The position numbers and the translations under genes are program-made. The notes under the pieces were generated by a model that did no database searches, was not told the origin of the DNA, and saw only the letters and a program-made list of their open reading frames with translations. From contig NZ_CP126269.1 in assembly GCF_003234445.2 (NCBI RefSeq), positions 1,364,001 through 1,428,000 of the forward strand: DNA of 64,000 nucleotides, written 5' to 3'. This document shows positions 46,833 to 54,923 of this stretch, piece by piece (the stretch's first letter is position 1; each line of letters opens with the position of its first letter). The DNA comes from Curtobacterium sp. MCLR17_036 (lineage in GTDB: Bacteria; Actinomycetota; Actinomycetes; Actinomycetales; Microbacteriaceae).

Positions 46833-49800
46833 ATGCAGATCACCACCGAGGGCGCCCTGCTCAGCCCGAGCGACCTCAGCACGTGGTCGGCCTGCGAGTG
46901 GGCGTTCCTGCGCCGCCTCGACGTCAAGCTCGGCCGCGGGGAGCCCCTGCCCGACGAGCACGACGACATGCTCGAGCGCACGGCCCGGCTCGGGGACCAG
47001 CACGAGCTCGACCACCTCGACGTCCTGCGCGAGACCCGGCAGGTCGTCGAGTTCGAGCGGCCCGCACCGCCCGACTACGCCCGCGCCGCGGCCGAGGCGC
47101 GACAGGCCTTCCGCGACGGCGCCGACGTGCTCTACCAGCCGACGTTCCACGAAGCGCCGACTCCGGAGCGACCGGGGTTCATCGGCTTCGCCGACTTCAT
47201 CGTCCGGAACGAGCACGGCGAGTACGAGGTCTACGACACGAAGCTCGCGCGGCACGCGAAGATCAGCGCGCTGCTGCAGCTCGCCGCCTACGCCGAGCAG
47301 ATGCAGGCGCACGGCATCCCCACCGGGCAGCAGGTCCACCTCGTGCTCGGGGACCGGACGACGACCACGCACGAGCTCGCCGACATCGCCCCGGTGTACC
47401 GGACGCAGCGCGCCGAGCTCGAGCGGGTGATCGCCGAGCGCACCGCGGCGTCGGAGCCGCTGCAGTGGGGCGACCCGCGGTACGCGAGCTGCGGCCGCTG
47501 CTCGGTGTGCACCACCCAGGTGGCCGAGCACCGCGACCTCGTGCTCGTCGCCGGCATGCGACTCGACCAGCGCACGAAGCTCATCCGGCAGGGGGTGCGG
47601 ACGATCGACGACCTGGCGGACCGCACCACGGCCGTGCCCGGTCTGTCCCACGGAACGCAGGACAGGCTGGTGCGTCAGGCGCGCCTCCAGGTCGACAGCG
47701 AGGACGCGACGCGCGACGCGCGTCGGACTGGCGCCGCCGCCGTCCCGCGCTTCGAGGTCCTGGACCCGCGCGCGCTCGACGCGATCCCGGCGCCGGACGC
47801 GGGCGACGTGTTCTTCGACTTCGAGGGCGACCCGCTGCACACCGAGGACGGCGTGCACTGGGGTCTCGACTACCTGTTCGGACTCGTCGACGACCAGGCG
47901 GTGTTCACCGCCTTCTGGGCGCACACCATCCGCGACGAGCGGCAGGCGCTGGTCGACTTCCTCGCGTTCGTCGAGGCCCGCCGCGAGCAGTACCCCGGCA
48001 TGCACGTCTACCACTACGCGGCGTACGAGCGGACGCACCTGCTGTCCCTCGCCGCCCGCCACGGCGTGGGGGAAGAAGCCGTCGACGACCTGCTCCGCGC
48101 GGGGGTGCTGGTGGACCTGTACCCGGTCGTCCGCAAGGCCCTGGTCGTCGGCAGCCGCAGCTACTCGATCAAGAAGCTCGAGCCGCTCTACATGGGGTCG
48201 GACCTGCGGCTCAGCGACGTGACAAACGCGGCGGACAGCATCACCGCGTACGTCGACGCGATCGAGGAACTCCGCACCGGCGACGCCGCCGCGGGCCAGC
48301 GCATGCTCGACCAGGTCGCCGACTACAACGCGTACGACTGCCGCTCGACGCTGCGGCTGCGGGACTGGCTGCTCTCGCTGCGCACGGAGCCGCCCGCTGC
48401 GCCGCCGGCGGACGAGCTGCTGCCGCCGATCCCCGTCGAGCGCGAGCCGAACCCCGTGTACACGGCGCTCGCGGCGGAGCTCGCCGACGTCGACGCGCTC
48501 GACCGCACGCCCGACCAGACCGCGCTGGCGCTCGCCGCGGCAGCGATCGACTACCACCGCCGCGAGGCGAAGACCTTCTGGCAGGACCACTTCGACCGCC
48601 TGCGCAACCCCGTCGACGACTGGGCCGACACGCGTGACGTGCTCGTCGTCGAGCGCGCGTCGGTCGAGCGCGACTGGGGCACGCTGCCGCGTGCCCGGTC
48701 GCAGTCGCGCGAGATCCGGTTGTCGGGGACGCTCGCGCCCGGCTCGCGGCTCCGGTCGGGAGGCACGCCCCACCTCGTCTACGACGACCCGCTCCCGCCG
48801 TCGGTCGCCGCTCCGGGCCCCGGGTCGAAGGGCGCGTCGGCCCGGGCGGTCCTGCTGGACGTGCAGGACGACGGCGACGCCGTCGAGGTGCTCGTGAAGG
48901 AGAACCTGCCGGTCGGCGCTCCGACCCACGAGGACTTCCCGGTCGCGCTCGCCCCGTCCGCCCCACCCCGGGCGAAGCCGCAGCCCGAGGCGATCGCCGA
49001 GTGGGGGCAGGAGGTCCTCGACGCGCTGCCGTCGATGCTGCCCGACCCCGCGCTCGACCTGCTCCGTCGGGTCCCGCCGCGCGGCGCGATCGTGCCCGTG
49101 CAGGGCGACGACACGGTGTCGGCCGTCGTCGCGACCGTGCTCGGACTCGACCGCTCGTACCTGGCGATCCAGGGTCCTCCCGGCACGGGCAAGACCTACG
49201 TCGGGTCGAACGTCGTCGCCCGCCTGGTGCGGGAGCACGGCTGGCGCGTCGGGGTCGTCGGGCAGTCGCACGCCACCTCGGAGAACTTCCTGGCCGCGGT
49301 CGTCGCCGCCGGCGTGCCGGCCGACCGGGTGGTGAAGGTGCCGAAGGCCGGGGCGAGCGAGGACGAGCTCGACGCCGCCCCCTGGACCCCGGTGAAGAAC
49401 GGGGCGGCGGTGGCCGCGTTCCTGTCCTCGTGCGGGTCGACCGGCACCGGCGGTGTCGTCGGCGGCACGGCGTGGACCTTCGCGAACGAGGCGACGATCG
49501 AACGCCGGTCCCTCGACCTGCTCGTCGTCGACGAGGCCGGGCAGTTCTCGCTCGCGCCGACGATCGCCTCGTCGATCGCGGCCACCCGGCTCCTGCTCCT
49601 CGGCGACCCGCAGCAGCTGCCGCAGGTGTCGCAGGGGTCGCACCCGGAGCCGGTCGACGAGTCCGCCCTCGGCTGGCTGGCGGACGGGCAGCACGTGCTC
49701 CCGCCGGAGTTCGGCTACTTCCTCGCCCGCACCCGCCGCATGGAGCCGGCGCTGACCGCGTCGGTCTCGGCGCTGTCGTACGACGGGCAGCTCACCTCGA

Positions 49801-50312
49801 TGGCGTCCGGCCGGCACCTCGACGGGATCGATGCCGGGGTGCACCCGGAGCCGGTGGTGCACGCGGGGAACACGACGTCCTCGCCGGAGGAAGCCGCCCG
49901 CGTCGTCGCGCTCGTCGGCGACGTCGTCGGCCGGACCTGGACCGACGGCGACGAGACCCGGAGGCTCACCGACGAGGACGTCATCGTCGTCGCGCCGTAC
50001 AACGCGCAGGGGGCACTGATCCGGCAGGAGCTCGACCGCGCCGGCTTCGGCGGGACCCAGGTCGGCACGGTGGACCTGTTCCAGGGCCGCGAGGCGGTCG
50101 TCTCCGTGGTGTCGCTCGGCGCGTCGAGCGCGGCGGACATCCCGCGCGGGCTCGACTTCCTGCTCATGCCGAACCGGTTGAACGTGGCGGTCTCTCGGGC
50201 GAAGTGGGCGGCGTACCTGGTGCACTCGCCGGCGCTCACCACGGGGCTGCCGCCGTCGATCGCCGGGCTGTCGCTGCTGTCGCGGTTCATCGAGCTCGTC
50301 GACGCGCGCTGA
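46833..50312 (+). CDS. TM0106-type RecB-like nuclease fused to SF1 helicase
   Basis: An 1159-residue multidomain protein. Residues 8-240: a RecB/Cas4-like nuclease with GFADFIV, EVYDTKLA and LLQLAAYAEQM, then a Cys cluster ASCGRCSVC. Residues 320-520: an RNase H-like/DEDD region, VFFDFEGDPLHTEDGVHWGLDYLFG. From about 775: a UPF1-like SF1 helicase with Walker A QGPPGTGKTYVGSN, Walker B LLVVDEAGQFS, LLLGDPQQLPQV, and motif VI region NRLNVAVSRAKW. This architecture is known as the TM0106 family; its role is thought to be DNA or RNA processing but is uncharacterised. GGGGGAG lies before the ATG. Confidence 0.9.
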   Translation: MQITTEGALLSPSDLSTWSACEWAFLRRLDVKLGRGEPLPDEHDDMLERTARLGDQHELDHLDVLRETRQVVEFERPAPPDYARAAAEARQAFRDGADVLYQPTFHEAPTPERPGFIGFADFIVRNEHGEYEVYDTKLARHAKISALLQLAAYAEQMQAHGIPTGQQVHLVLGDRTTTTHELADIAPVYRTQRAELERVIAERTAASEPLQWGDPRYASCGRCSVCTTQVAEHRDLVLVAGMRLDQRTKLIRQGVRTIDDLADRTTAVPGLSHGTQDRLVRQARLQVDSEDATRDARRTGAAAVPRFEVLDPRALDAIPAPDAGDVFFDFEGDPLHTEDGVHWGLDYLFGLVDDQAVFTAFWAHTIRDERQALVDFLAFVEARREQYPGMHVYHYAAYERTHLLSLAARHGVGEEAVDDLLRAGVLVDLYPVVRKALVVGSRSYSIKKLEPLYMGSDLRLSDVTNAADSITAYVDAIEELRTGDAAAGQRMLDQVADYNAYDCRSTLRLRDWLLSLRTEPPAAPPADELLPPIPVEREPNPVYTALAAELADVDALDRTPDQTALALAAAAIDYHRREAKTFWQDHFDRLRNPVDDWADTRDVLVVERASVERDWGTLPRARSQSREIRLSGTLAPGSRLRSGGTPHLVYDDPLPPSVAAPGPGSKGASARAVLLDVQDDGDAVEVLVKENLPVGAPTHEDFPVALAPSAPPRAKPQPEAIAEWGQEVLDALPSMLPDPALDLLRRVPPRGAIVPVQGDDTVSAVVATVLGLDRSYLAIQGPPGTGKTYVGSNVVARLVREHGWRVGVVGQSHATSENFLAAVVAAGVPADRVVKVPKAGASEDELDAAPWTPVKNGAAVAAFLSSCGSTGTGGVVGGTAWTFANEATIERRSLDLLVVDEAGQFSLAPTIASSIAATRLLLLGDPQQLPQVSQGSHPEPVDESALGWLADGQHVLPPEFGYFLARTRRMEPALTASVSALSYDGQLTSMASGRHLDGIDAGVHPEPVVHAGNTTSSPEEAARVVALVGDVVGRTWTDGDETRRLTDEDVIVVAPYNAQGALIRQELDRAGFGGTQVGTVDLFQGREAVVSVVSLGASSAADIPRGLDFLLMPNRLNVAVSRAKWAAYLVHSPALTTGLPPSIAGLSLLSRFIELVDAR

Positions 50313-50363
50313 CCGGGCGGTAGTCTGGGCGCGGCCGAGGGGGCCGGGGAACGGGGGACGACC

Positions 50364-50789
50364 ATGTCAGCAGCAGTGCCAGGACCGGATCCGAGCACGG
50401 TGCAGTCCTCGGCGTCTGTGCCGGAACGGCGCGGGCCGCACCGATCGGGCGGTGGCTTCACAGCCGACCTCGTCGTCTCGGTCGTGCTCTTCGTCCTGAC
50501 CGCCCTGCTGGGCGGGATCATCGTGGTCGTCAGCTACCTCGTCGGAGCGGTATCGCAGTACGGCTGCGGCTGGGAGTCCTCGACGCGGGCGTGCAACGAC
50601 GCGGCGGGCCCGCAGACCGCGATCGTCGAGGCCGTGGTGGTCGTCAGCATCTGCGTCGCCGGCGCGCTGCTCGCCGCGCGGGTGCGCCGGACCCGACCAC
50701 TCGGCTGGGCGGTGGCGCTCGGGACGGCCGCTGCGGTGGTGCTCGCGTTCGTGATCACCTGGAGCGTGCTCGGGACGCTGACGTCCTGA
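50364..50789 (+). CDS. Small three-TM membrane protein, unknown
   Basis: A 141-residue protein. A polar N-terminus (1-30) is followed by three hydrophobic segments at about 33-57, 85-105 and 112-136, with a short exposed loop YGCGWESSTRACNDAAGP containing two Cys. A protein of the same plan, with a related loop CAAPGNSCNEALGG, is encoded at 62475. The 3' half is duplicated at 51087-51295, and a more diverged piece lies at 52741-52983. GGGGGA precedes the ATG. TAGTCT (50321-50326) may be the -10. Confidence 0.7.
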   Translation: MSAAVPGPDPSTVQSSASVPERRGPHRSGGGFTADLVVSVVLFVLTALLGGIIVVVSYLVGAVSQYGCGWESSTRACNDAAGPQTAIVEAVVVVSICVAGALLAARVRRTRPLGWAVALGTAAAVVLAFVITWSVLGTLTS

Positions 50790-50831
50790 CCGGGCGCGGA
50801 AGGGCCGATCACCATCTGCCGGCGGCCTGCC

Positions 50832-50890
50832 GGCGTTCGGCGGTCAGTGTTCGGCGGTCGGCCATCGGCCATCGGCGGTCGGCGGCGGCG
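50832..50890. repeat. Short irregular repeats
   Basis: Overlapping runs of TTCGGCGGTC (twice), GGCCATC (twice) and CGGCGGTCGG. It is low-complexity sequence between the membrane protein stop and the 46-bp hairpin copy. Confidence 0.6.
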
Positions 50891-50920
50891 CGGGGCGTGA
50901 CTGAGACGTGCTGGGCACTT

Positions 50921-50966
50921 GACGCTTCCGGTTCGTGAACCACGGGCCTCATGCCCCGAAACCGTC
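50921..50966. repeat. 46-bp palindromic repeat, copy 2
   Basis: Aligns without gaps to the copy at 28755-28800 with 34 of 46 bases identical; both start GACG.TTC and end ACCGTC. Arms match at 13 of 20 positions. Its end touches the stop codon of a minus-strand reading frame (50965), so it could serve as that frame's terminator. Confidence 0.65.
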
Positions 50967-51090
50967 AGCCGACCTGGACCGTGCCCATTGCCGAGTCGTA
51001 GGTGGCGACCGCCCCGAACCCGCTGCCGACGACCGTCACGGACCACGACGAGCCGTCCGACGCCACCGAGTACCGCACGCAGGCACCGAC
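50965..51090 (-). pseudogene. C-terminal remnant of an unknown protein
   Basis: The minus strand reads CVRYSVASDGSSWSVTVVG, then SGFGAVATYDSAMGTVQVG and a stop. This looks like the end of a real exported protein, but upstream the frame runs into the inverted sequence of the duplicated membrane-protein fragment at 51087. The rest of the gene is missing. Confidence 0.45.
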
Positions 51091-51295
51091 GCGGGCGTGC
51101 AACGACGCGGCGGGCCCGCAGACCGCGATCGTCGAGGCCGTGGTGGTCGTCGGGATCTGCTTCGCCGGCGCGCTGCTCGCCGCGCGGGTGCGCCTGACCA
51201 GGCCACCCGGCTGGGCGGTGGCGCTCGGGACGGCCGCTGCGGTGGTGCTCGCGTTCGTGATCACCTGGAGCGTGCTCGGGATGTTGACGTCCTGA
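51087..51295 (+). pseudogene. Truncated copy of the membrane protein gene at 50364
   Basis: A 209-bp segment aligned without gaps to 50581-50789; I count 9 differences. It encodes the last two TM segments and keeps the same stop, but lacks the first 73 codons; the sequence in front is unrelated. The distance between the copies is 506 bp. Confidence 0.8.
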
Positions 51296-51425
51296 CGACG
51301 TGCGGGGCACCGGCAACGGGCGTCGGACACCCGAACGCGGGCTCGTCCGCTCCGTGGTGCTCTGACACGCTGACTCGGTGGGGGAACGAGCATCGACGAA
51401 TGGCCGGCAGCACCGATCGAGCGGC

Positions 51426-52238
51426 ATGATCCCGATCACGCTCCGGGACCGCCCGGCCGCGCTCTCGGTCATGCAGACCTGTCTCCGGCTGCAGGCAGGT
51501 CATCCCGCCAGGACGAGCTGGCAACGGTTCTGGGGTGCGGATCCCCTCGCTCCCGCAGCGCGGTCGTGGTTCAAGGGTGCCCTCGGTGAACGTCGCATCG
51601 CCGCTGAACTCGCGGCGCTCGGCCCGTCCTTCACCGTCCTGCACGCGCTACCGGTCGGGCGGAAGGGCACGGACATCGATCACCTGGTGATCGGTCCGAC
51701 CGGCGTGTTCTCGATCAACACGAAGAACCACTCCGGTAAGGACGTCTGGGTCGGCGGTAGTGACTTCCGGGTGAGCGGAGGACGGACAGACCACATGCGG
51801 AACGCCCTGAGCGAGGGCCGGCGAGCCACCCGGAACCTGTCGGTGGCGGCTGGAACTTCCGTCCTCGTGCAGCCGTTGATCGTCGTCTCCGCGCAGCGGG
51901 TGCGGTTCGGACGGAAGCGGCCCACTGTGGTCGTCCTGCGGAGCGGTGACGTCGTGCGGTGGATCACCGGGCTGCCGCGGGCCTTCTCCGATGAGGCCGT
52001 CCGCTACCACGCGATGGTCGCGGAGGAGCCGGAGACCTGGGGAGCCGACGCCGCGATCTTCCACGACGCGACGTGGACCGTCGAGGGGTTCTCATCGCTG
52101 GAGCGCGACGTGCGCGAGGCCGGGGCGAGGCGAAGGAAGATGCTCGGCATGTCGCTCGTGGCGCTGGTGCTCGCGCCGCCGGCGGCGATCTTCGCGCTGT
52201 CCGCGCTGCTCGCGGCGGCAGCGTCATCGCTGTCCTGA
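51426..52238 (+). CDS. NERD-domain protein with C-terminal membrane segment
   Basis: About 270 residues. The nuclease-related domain (NERD) is seen as WFKGALGERRIAAELAALG, VLHALPVGRKGTDIDHLVIGPTGVFSINTKNHSGKDVWVGG (the D-D and NTKN positions of the nuclease-like core). A hydrophobic C-terminus (LGMSLVALVLAPPAAIFALSALLAAAA) probably anchors it. NERD proteins are suspected to process DNA, but their reactions are poorly known. The ATG at 51426 was chosen; a GTG at 51378 would add 16 residues. It lies in the remnant-rich region. Confidence 0.78.
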   Translation: MIPITLRDRPAALSVMQTCLRLQAGHPARTSWQRFWGADPLAPAARSWFKGALGERRIAAELAALGPSFTVLHALPVGRKGTDIDHLVIGPTGVFSINTKNHSGKDVWVGGSDFRVSGGRTDHMRNALSEGRRATRNLSVAAGTSVLVQPLIVVSAQRVRFGRKRPTVVVLRSGDVVRWITGLPRAFSDEAVRYHAMVAEEPETWGADAAIFHDATWTVEGFSSLERDVREAGARRRKMLGMSLVALVLAPPAAIFALSALLAAAASSLS

Positions 52239-52293
52239 GACGAGCGGTACGTCCTGCGGCGGGCATGACCTGGACGACCGCGACACCGGCCGG

Positions 52294-52299
52294 TACATT
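52294..52299 (+). promoter_or_regulatory. Leaderless -10 element of the PH-domain gene
   Basis: TACATT, six bases, then GTG at 52306. Confidence 0.6.
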
Positions 52300-52305
52300 C
52301 GCGGC

Positions 52306-52680
52306 GTGATCGACTTCACCACCGGTTCCCTGTTCAAGCTCTCGCAATGCGACCCGAACGAGGTCGCCCCGCAGATCGCGGGTCTGCTCCTCGACGGCGA
52401 GCAGATCCTCGTCGCCGCGAAGACGGTGCGCGACTTCGTCGTTTTCACCGACAAGCGCATCATCGCGTGCAACATCCAGGGGATCACAGGCAAGAAGCGG
52501 GACTTCACCTCGTTGCCCTACAGCAAGATCCAGGCCTTCTCCGTCGAGACGGCCGGCACGTTTGACCTCGACGCGGAGCTCGAGCTGTGGTTCAGCGGCC
52601 TCGGCAAGGTCCGCTTCGAGTTCAAGGGACGGTTCGACATCACGTACCTCGGCCGGCTCATCGCGCACCACATTCTCTGA
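52306..52680 (+). CDS. PH-domain protein (bPH_1-like)
   Basis: A 124-residue soluble protein. VAPQIAGLLLDGEQILVAAKTVRDFVVFTDKRIIACNIQGITGKKRDFTSLPYSKIQAFSVETAGTFDLDAELELWF is the bacterial pleckstrin-homology pattern. The typical VFTDKRli and y.SlPYskI motifs are both present. Proteins of this type form rings of PH-fold subunits; function unknown. The start is set by the -10 element six bases upstream. Confidence 0.88.
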   Translation: MIDFTTGSLFKLSQCDPNEVAPQIAGLLLDGEQILVAAKTVRDFVVFTDKRIIACNIQGITGKKRDFTSLPYSKIQAFSVETAGTFDLDAELELWFSGLGKVRFEFKGRFDITYLGRLIAHHIL

Positions 52681-52740
52681 GCGCGGTGGTCGGGCTGCCG
52701 TCGTCAGTCGGCACGGGCGGAGCAGCGCAATCCGGTCACC

Positions 52741-52983
52741 GCGGCCTCGCAGTACGGCTGCGACTGGGAGACCTCGACGCGGGTGTGCCGCCCGTGGGTG
52801 GGCTGGGCGCCGAGCCTCGGAGAGGGGGTGCTGCTGCTGGTCGTGCTCGTCGGCGGGGTGGCCGCCGCTCGGTGGGTGCGCCACCGGAGCCCTCGGGGGT
52901 GGGCGGTGGCGCTGGTGACGACGCTCGTGATGGGGATGGTCGCACTCGGCACATCGGCGGTGGTGGCCCCGGTGGTCGGTTGA
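52741..52983 (+). pseudogene. Diverged fragment of the small membrane protein family
   Basis: The reading ASQYGCDWETSTRVCRPW, then EGVLLLVVLVGGVAAARWVRHRSPRGWAVALVTTLV parallels VSQYGCGWESSTRAC and ARVRRTRPLGWAVALGTAAAV of the gene at 50364. The first TM segment and a start are missing; upstream the frame is open back to the stop of the PH-domain gene. It is a 5'-truncated, older copy. Confidence 0.6.
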
Positions 52984-53316
52984 CGCGCGACGGGACGTGC
53001 GCGACGTGCGCGATCAGCCGGCGGCGGACGTCACTGCTCCGGCGGTCATCAGGGGTGGCGGGGCCTCCGACTGCAACCTGGCACGGGCACCGCGAGGTGC
53101 GGACGACCCGGTGGGCCCCGGTCGGGTCGATCCCAGGACTGGGTGGGGCGGCCGGTCGGACGAGCGCGCCGGTCGGGCGGGGCAGTCGTGCCGCGCGGAG
53201 GTGCTGCCGGTCGTGGTTCGCTCTGGCCGGGGATCGGGCACCGGAACCGTCGGCCGCTCGGGCAAGGGCCTCCCGTCCTGCGGTCGCGGGGCGGAACGAC
53301 GCCGTGCTCGGGCCGC
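52984..53316. other. 333-bp spacer with hairpin repeat
   Basis: No gene was seen. It contains copy 3 of the 46-bp repeat and otherwise plain GC-rich sequence between a gene remnant and the convergent GPP34 gene. Confidence 0.5.
53206..53251. repeat. 46-bp palindromic repeat, copy 3
   Basis: Aligns without gaps to the copy at 28755-28800 with 37 of 46 bases identical, including TGGTTCGC in the left arm and CCGGAACCGTC at the end. Self-complementarity has decayed (11 of 20 arm positions). Confidence 0.7.
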
Positions 53317-53967
53317 CTAGCTCGTCGCGGACGCCACCGCGCCGGCGCCGGCGATGCCGCCCGCGGTCTGCTGCGACTGCAGCACCGACTTCACCGCCGG
53401 GGCGACCCAGTCGTCGGCGGTGATGCTGGCGACGAGTCGGCGGTCGACCTTGCCGAACTGCGGCTTGAGCGTGCCGGTGGCGTGGAGGAGCCCGATGAGC
53501 GCCGCGGTGAACGGCGTCGGCAGCGCGGTGCCGCCGAGGACGTCGGCGATCGCTCCCCGCAGGAGCTTCTCGGGGCCGCCGTCTCGCTCCGGGTAGGCGA
53601 CCGAGGGGAAGAGGCCGAGGACCCGACGCTCCTGGCGACCGAGGATGCCGGCCTGCACGAGCTGGTCGAGCACGCCCTCGCGGAGCGCCTTGGTGCCGAA
53701 CCGTCCGACCCAGGCTGCTGCCCGCCGCGGCTTCGTCGCCGACAGCAGGTCGTCGAAGACGCGGTCGAGCACCGGGTCACCGGTGAAGGGCGCCTTGTGC
53801 GGCAGGACGCGGGGGTGCTCGTAGGTGACGAGGCGCCGGATCTCGAGGTCCGCGAGCACCGCGCCGCCCAGGCCGACGGTCAGTCCCTGTGACACCATGC
53901 CGAACCTGCCGTCGGAGCGGAGGAGCAGGAGTGCGAACGCCTGGGGGACGGTGAGCTGCGCTGCCAT
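53317..53967 (-). CDS. GPP34 (Golgi phosphoprotein 3-like) family protein
   Basis: A 216-residue soluble protein. LTVPQAFALLLLRSDGRFGMV, GLGGAVLADLEIRRLVTYE and LDQLVQAGILGRQERRVLGLFPSVAYPERD follow the GPP34 pattern (LtleeelLLLal.d..G, l..AllAEL.l.grI). Eukaryotic members bind PI4P at the Golgi; bacterial members are common in actinobacteria with unknown roles, perhaps membrane binding. CACCAT lies six bases before the ATG, a likely leaderless -10 variant. Confidence 0.88.
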   Translation of the reverse strand: MAAQLTVPQAFALLLLRSDGRFGMVSQGLTVGLGGAVLADLEIRRLVTYEHPRVLPHKAPFTGDPVLDRVFDDLLSATKPRRAAAWVGRFGTKALREGVLDQLVQAGILGRQERRVLGLFPSVAYPERDGGPEKLLRGAIADVLGGTALPTPFTAALIGLLHATGTLKPQFGKVDRRLVASITADDWVAPAVKSVLQSQQTAGGIAGAGAVASATS

Positions 53968-53999
53968 GTCGGCATGGTGTCACACGGACGGGTCGTCCG

Positions 54000-54788
54000 T
54001 CAGTAGGCGGCGGACTGTCCACCGTCGATCGGGACGACGGTCGCGTTGACGTAGGACGCGTCGTCGGAGAGCAGGAACGCGACGACCGAGGCGATCTCGG
54101 GGGCCTCGCCGTAGCGCTTCGACGGGTTGACCTGGATGAACTCCTCGGCAGCCTTGCGCGGGTCCACCGGGTCGAGCTGCTTCATCGAGTTCTCGACCAT
54201 CGGCGTCCAGATGGCGCCGGGGGCGATGGCGTTGATGCGGATGCCGTAGCGGCCGTACTCGACGGCGGAGTTGCGGGTCAGGCCGACGACACCGTGCTTG
54301 GCGGCGGCGTAGCCGGACTGGTTGCCGATGCCGCGGATGCCGCCGACGCTCGCGGTGTTGACGACCATGCCGGAGCCCTGCTCGCGCATGATGCCGAGGA
54401 CCTTCTCGAGGCCGAGGAACACACCGCGGAGGTTGATCGAGACGACCTTGTCGAACTCGGCCGCGGTGAAGGACTCGGTCGGGTTCTGCTTGCCCTCGAT
54501 GCCGGCGTTGTTGAAGAAGCCGTCGATGCGGCCGAAGCGCTCGGTGGTGGCGGTGACGTAGGCGTCGACCTGGGCCTCGTCGGAGACGTCGGCGACGGTG
54601 GTCAGGACCTGCGCCTCGGGAGCGGCGTCGAGCACGGCGGTCTTCGTGGCCTCCAGGCCCTCGGCGGAGACGTCGACGAGCGACAGCGCCGCGCCCTCGG
54701 TGGCGAGGCGGACGGCGGTCGCGCGGCCGAGGCCGGAGCCGCCGCCGGTGATGAGGACGACGCGGTCGGTGAAACGAGCAGTGGACAT
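54000..54788 (-). CDS. SDR family oxidoreductase
   Basis: A 262-residue classical short-chain dehydrogenase: TGGGSGLG cofactor motif, acidic Asp after strand 2 (LVDVS, suggesting NAD), NNAG, catalytic Ser in NTASVGGIRG, YAAAKHG catalytic pair, and the C-terminal VVPIDGGQSAAY. AGGAGG lies six bases before the ATG at 54788. A perfect 7-bp inverted repeat lies about 82 bp upstream. The family includes glucose-1-dehydrogenase-like and hydroxysteroid-dehydrogenase-like enzymes; the substrate is not evident. Confidence 0.92.
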   Translation of the reverse strand: MSTARFTDRVVLITGGGSGLGRATAVRLATEGAALSLVDVSAEGLEATKTAVLDAAPEAQVLTTVADVSDEAQVDAYVTATTERFGRIDGFFNNAGIEGKQNPTESFTAAEFDKVVSINLRGVFLGLEKVLGIMREQGSGMVVNTASVGGIRGIGNQSGYAAAKHGVVGLTRNSAVEYGRYGIRINAIAPGAIWTPMVENSMKQLDPVDPRKAAEEFIQVNPSKRYGEAPEIASVVAFLLSDDASYVNATVVPIDGGQSAAY

Positions 54789-54869
54789 GGGTGGCCTCCT
54801 GAGGTCTTCGACGGTGAAGGGCTCGGGGTCCGCGCAGCGGGATCGGCGGCGCGGGGCAGCGAGTCCGAA

Positions 54870-54885
54870 CGATGCGTTCGCATCG
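54870..54885. promoter_or_regulatory. Inverted repeat upstream of the SDR gene
   Basis: CGATGCG and CGCATCG arms separated by TT. It sits in the 135-bp region between the SDR start and the HNH gene stop, close to a possible minus-strand promoter (TTGGAC, 17 bp, CATCAT). Confidence 0.4.
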
Positions 54886-54923
54886 ATGATGCCTAGGCTA
54901 CACCTGTCGTCCAACGTCCGCGA

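Noticed and set aside
46734..50225. Long open frame antisense to the nuclease-helicase gene
   Set aside because: The plus strand there encodes a protein with complete nuclease and helicase motifs; the minus frame is low-complexity Arg/Val/Glu-rich and reflects high-GC codon structure.
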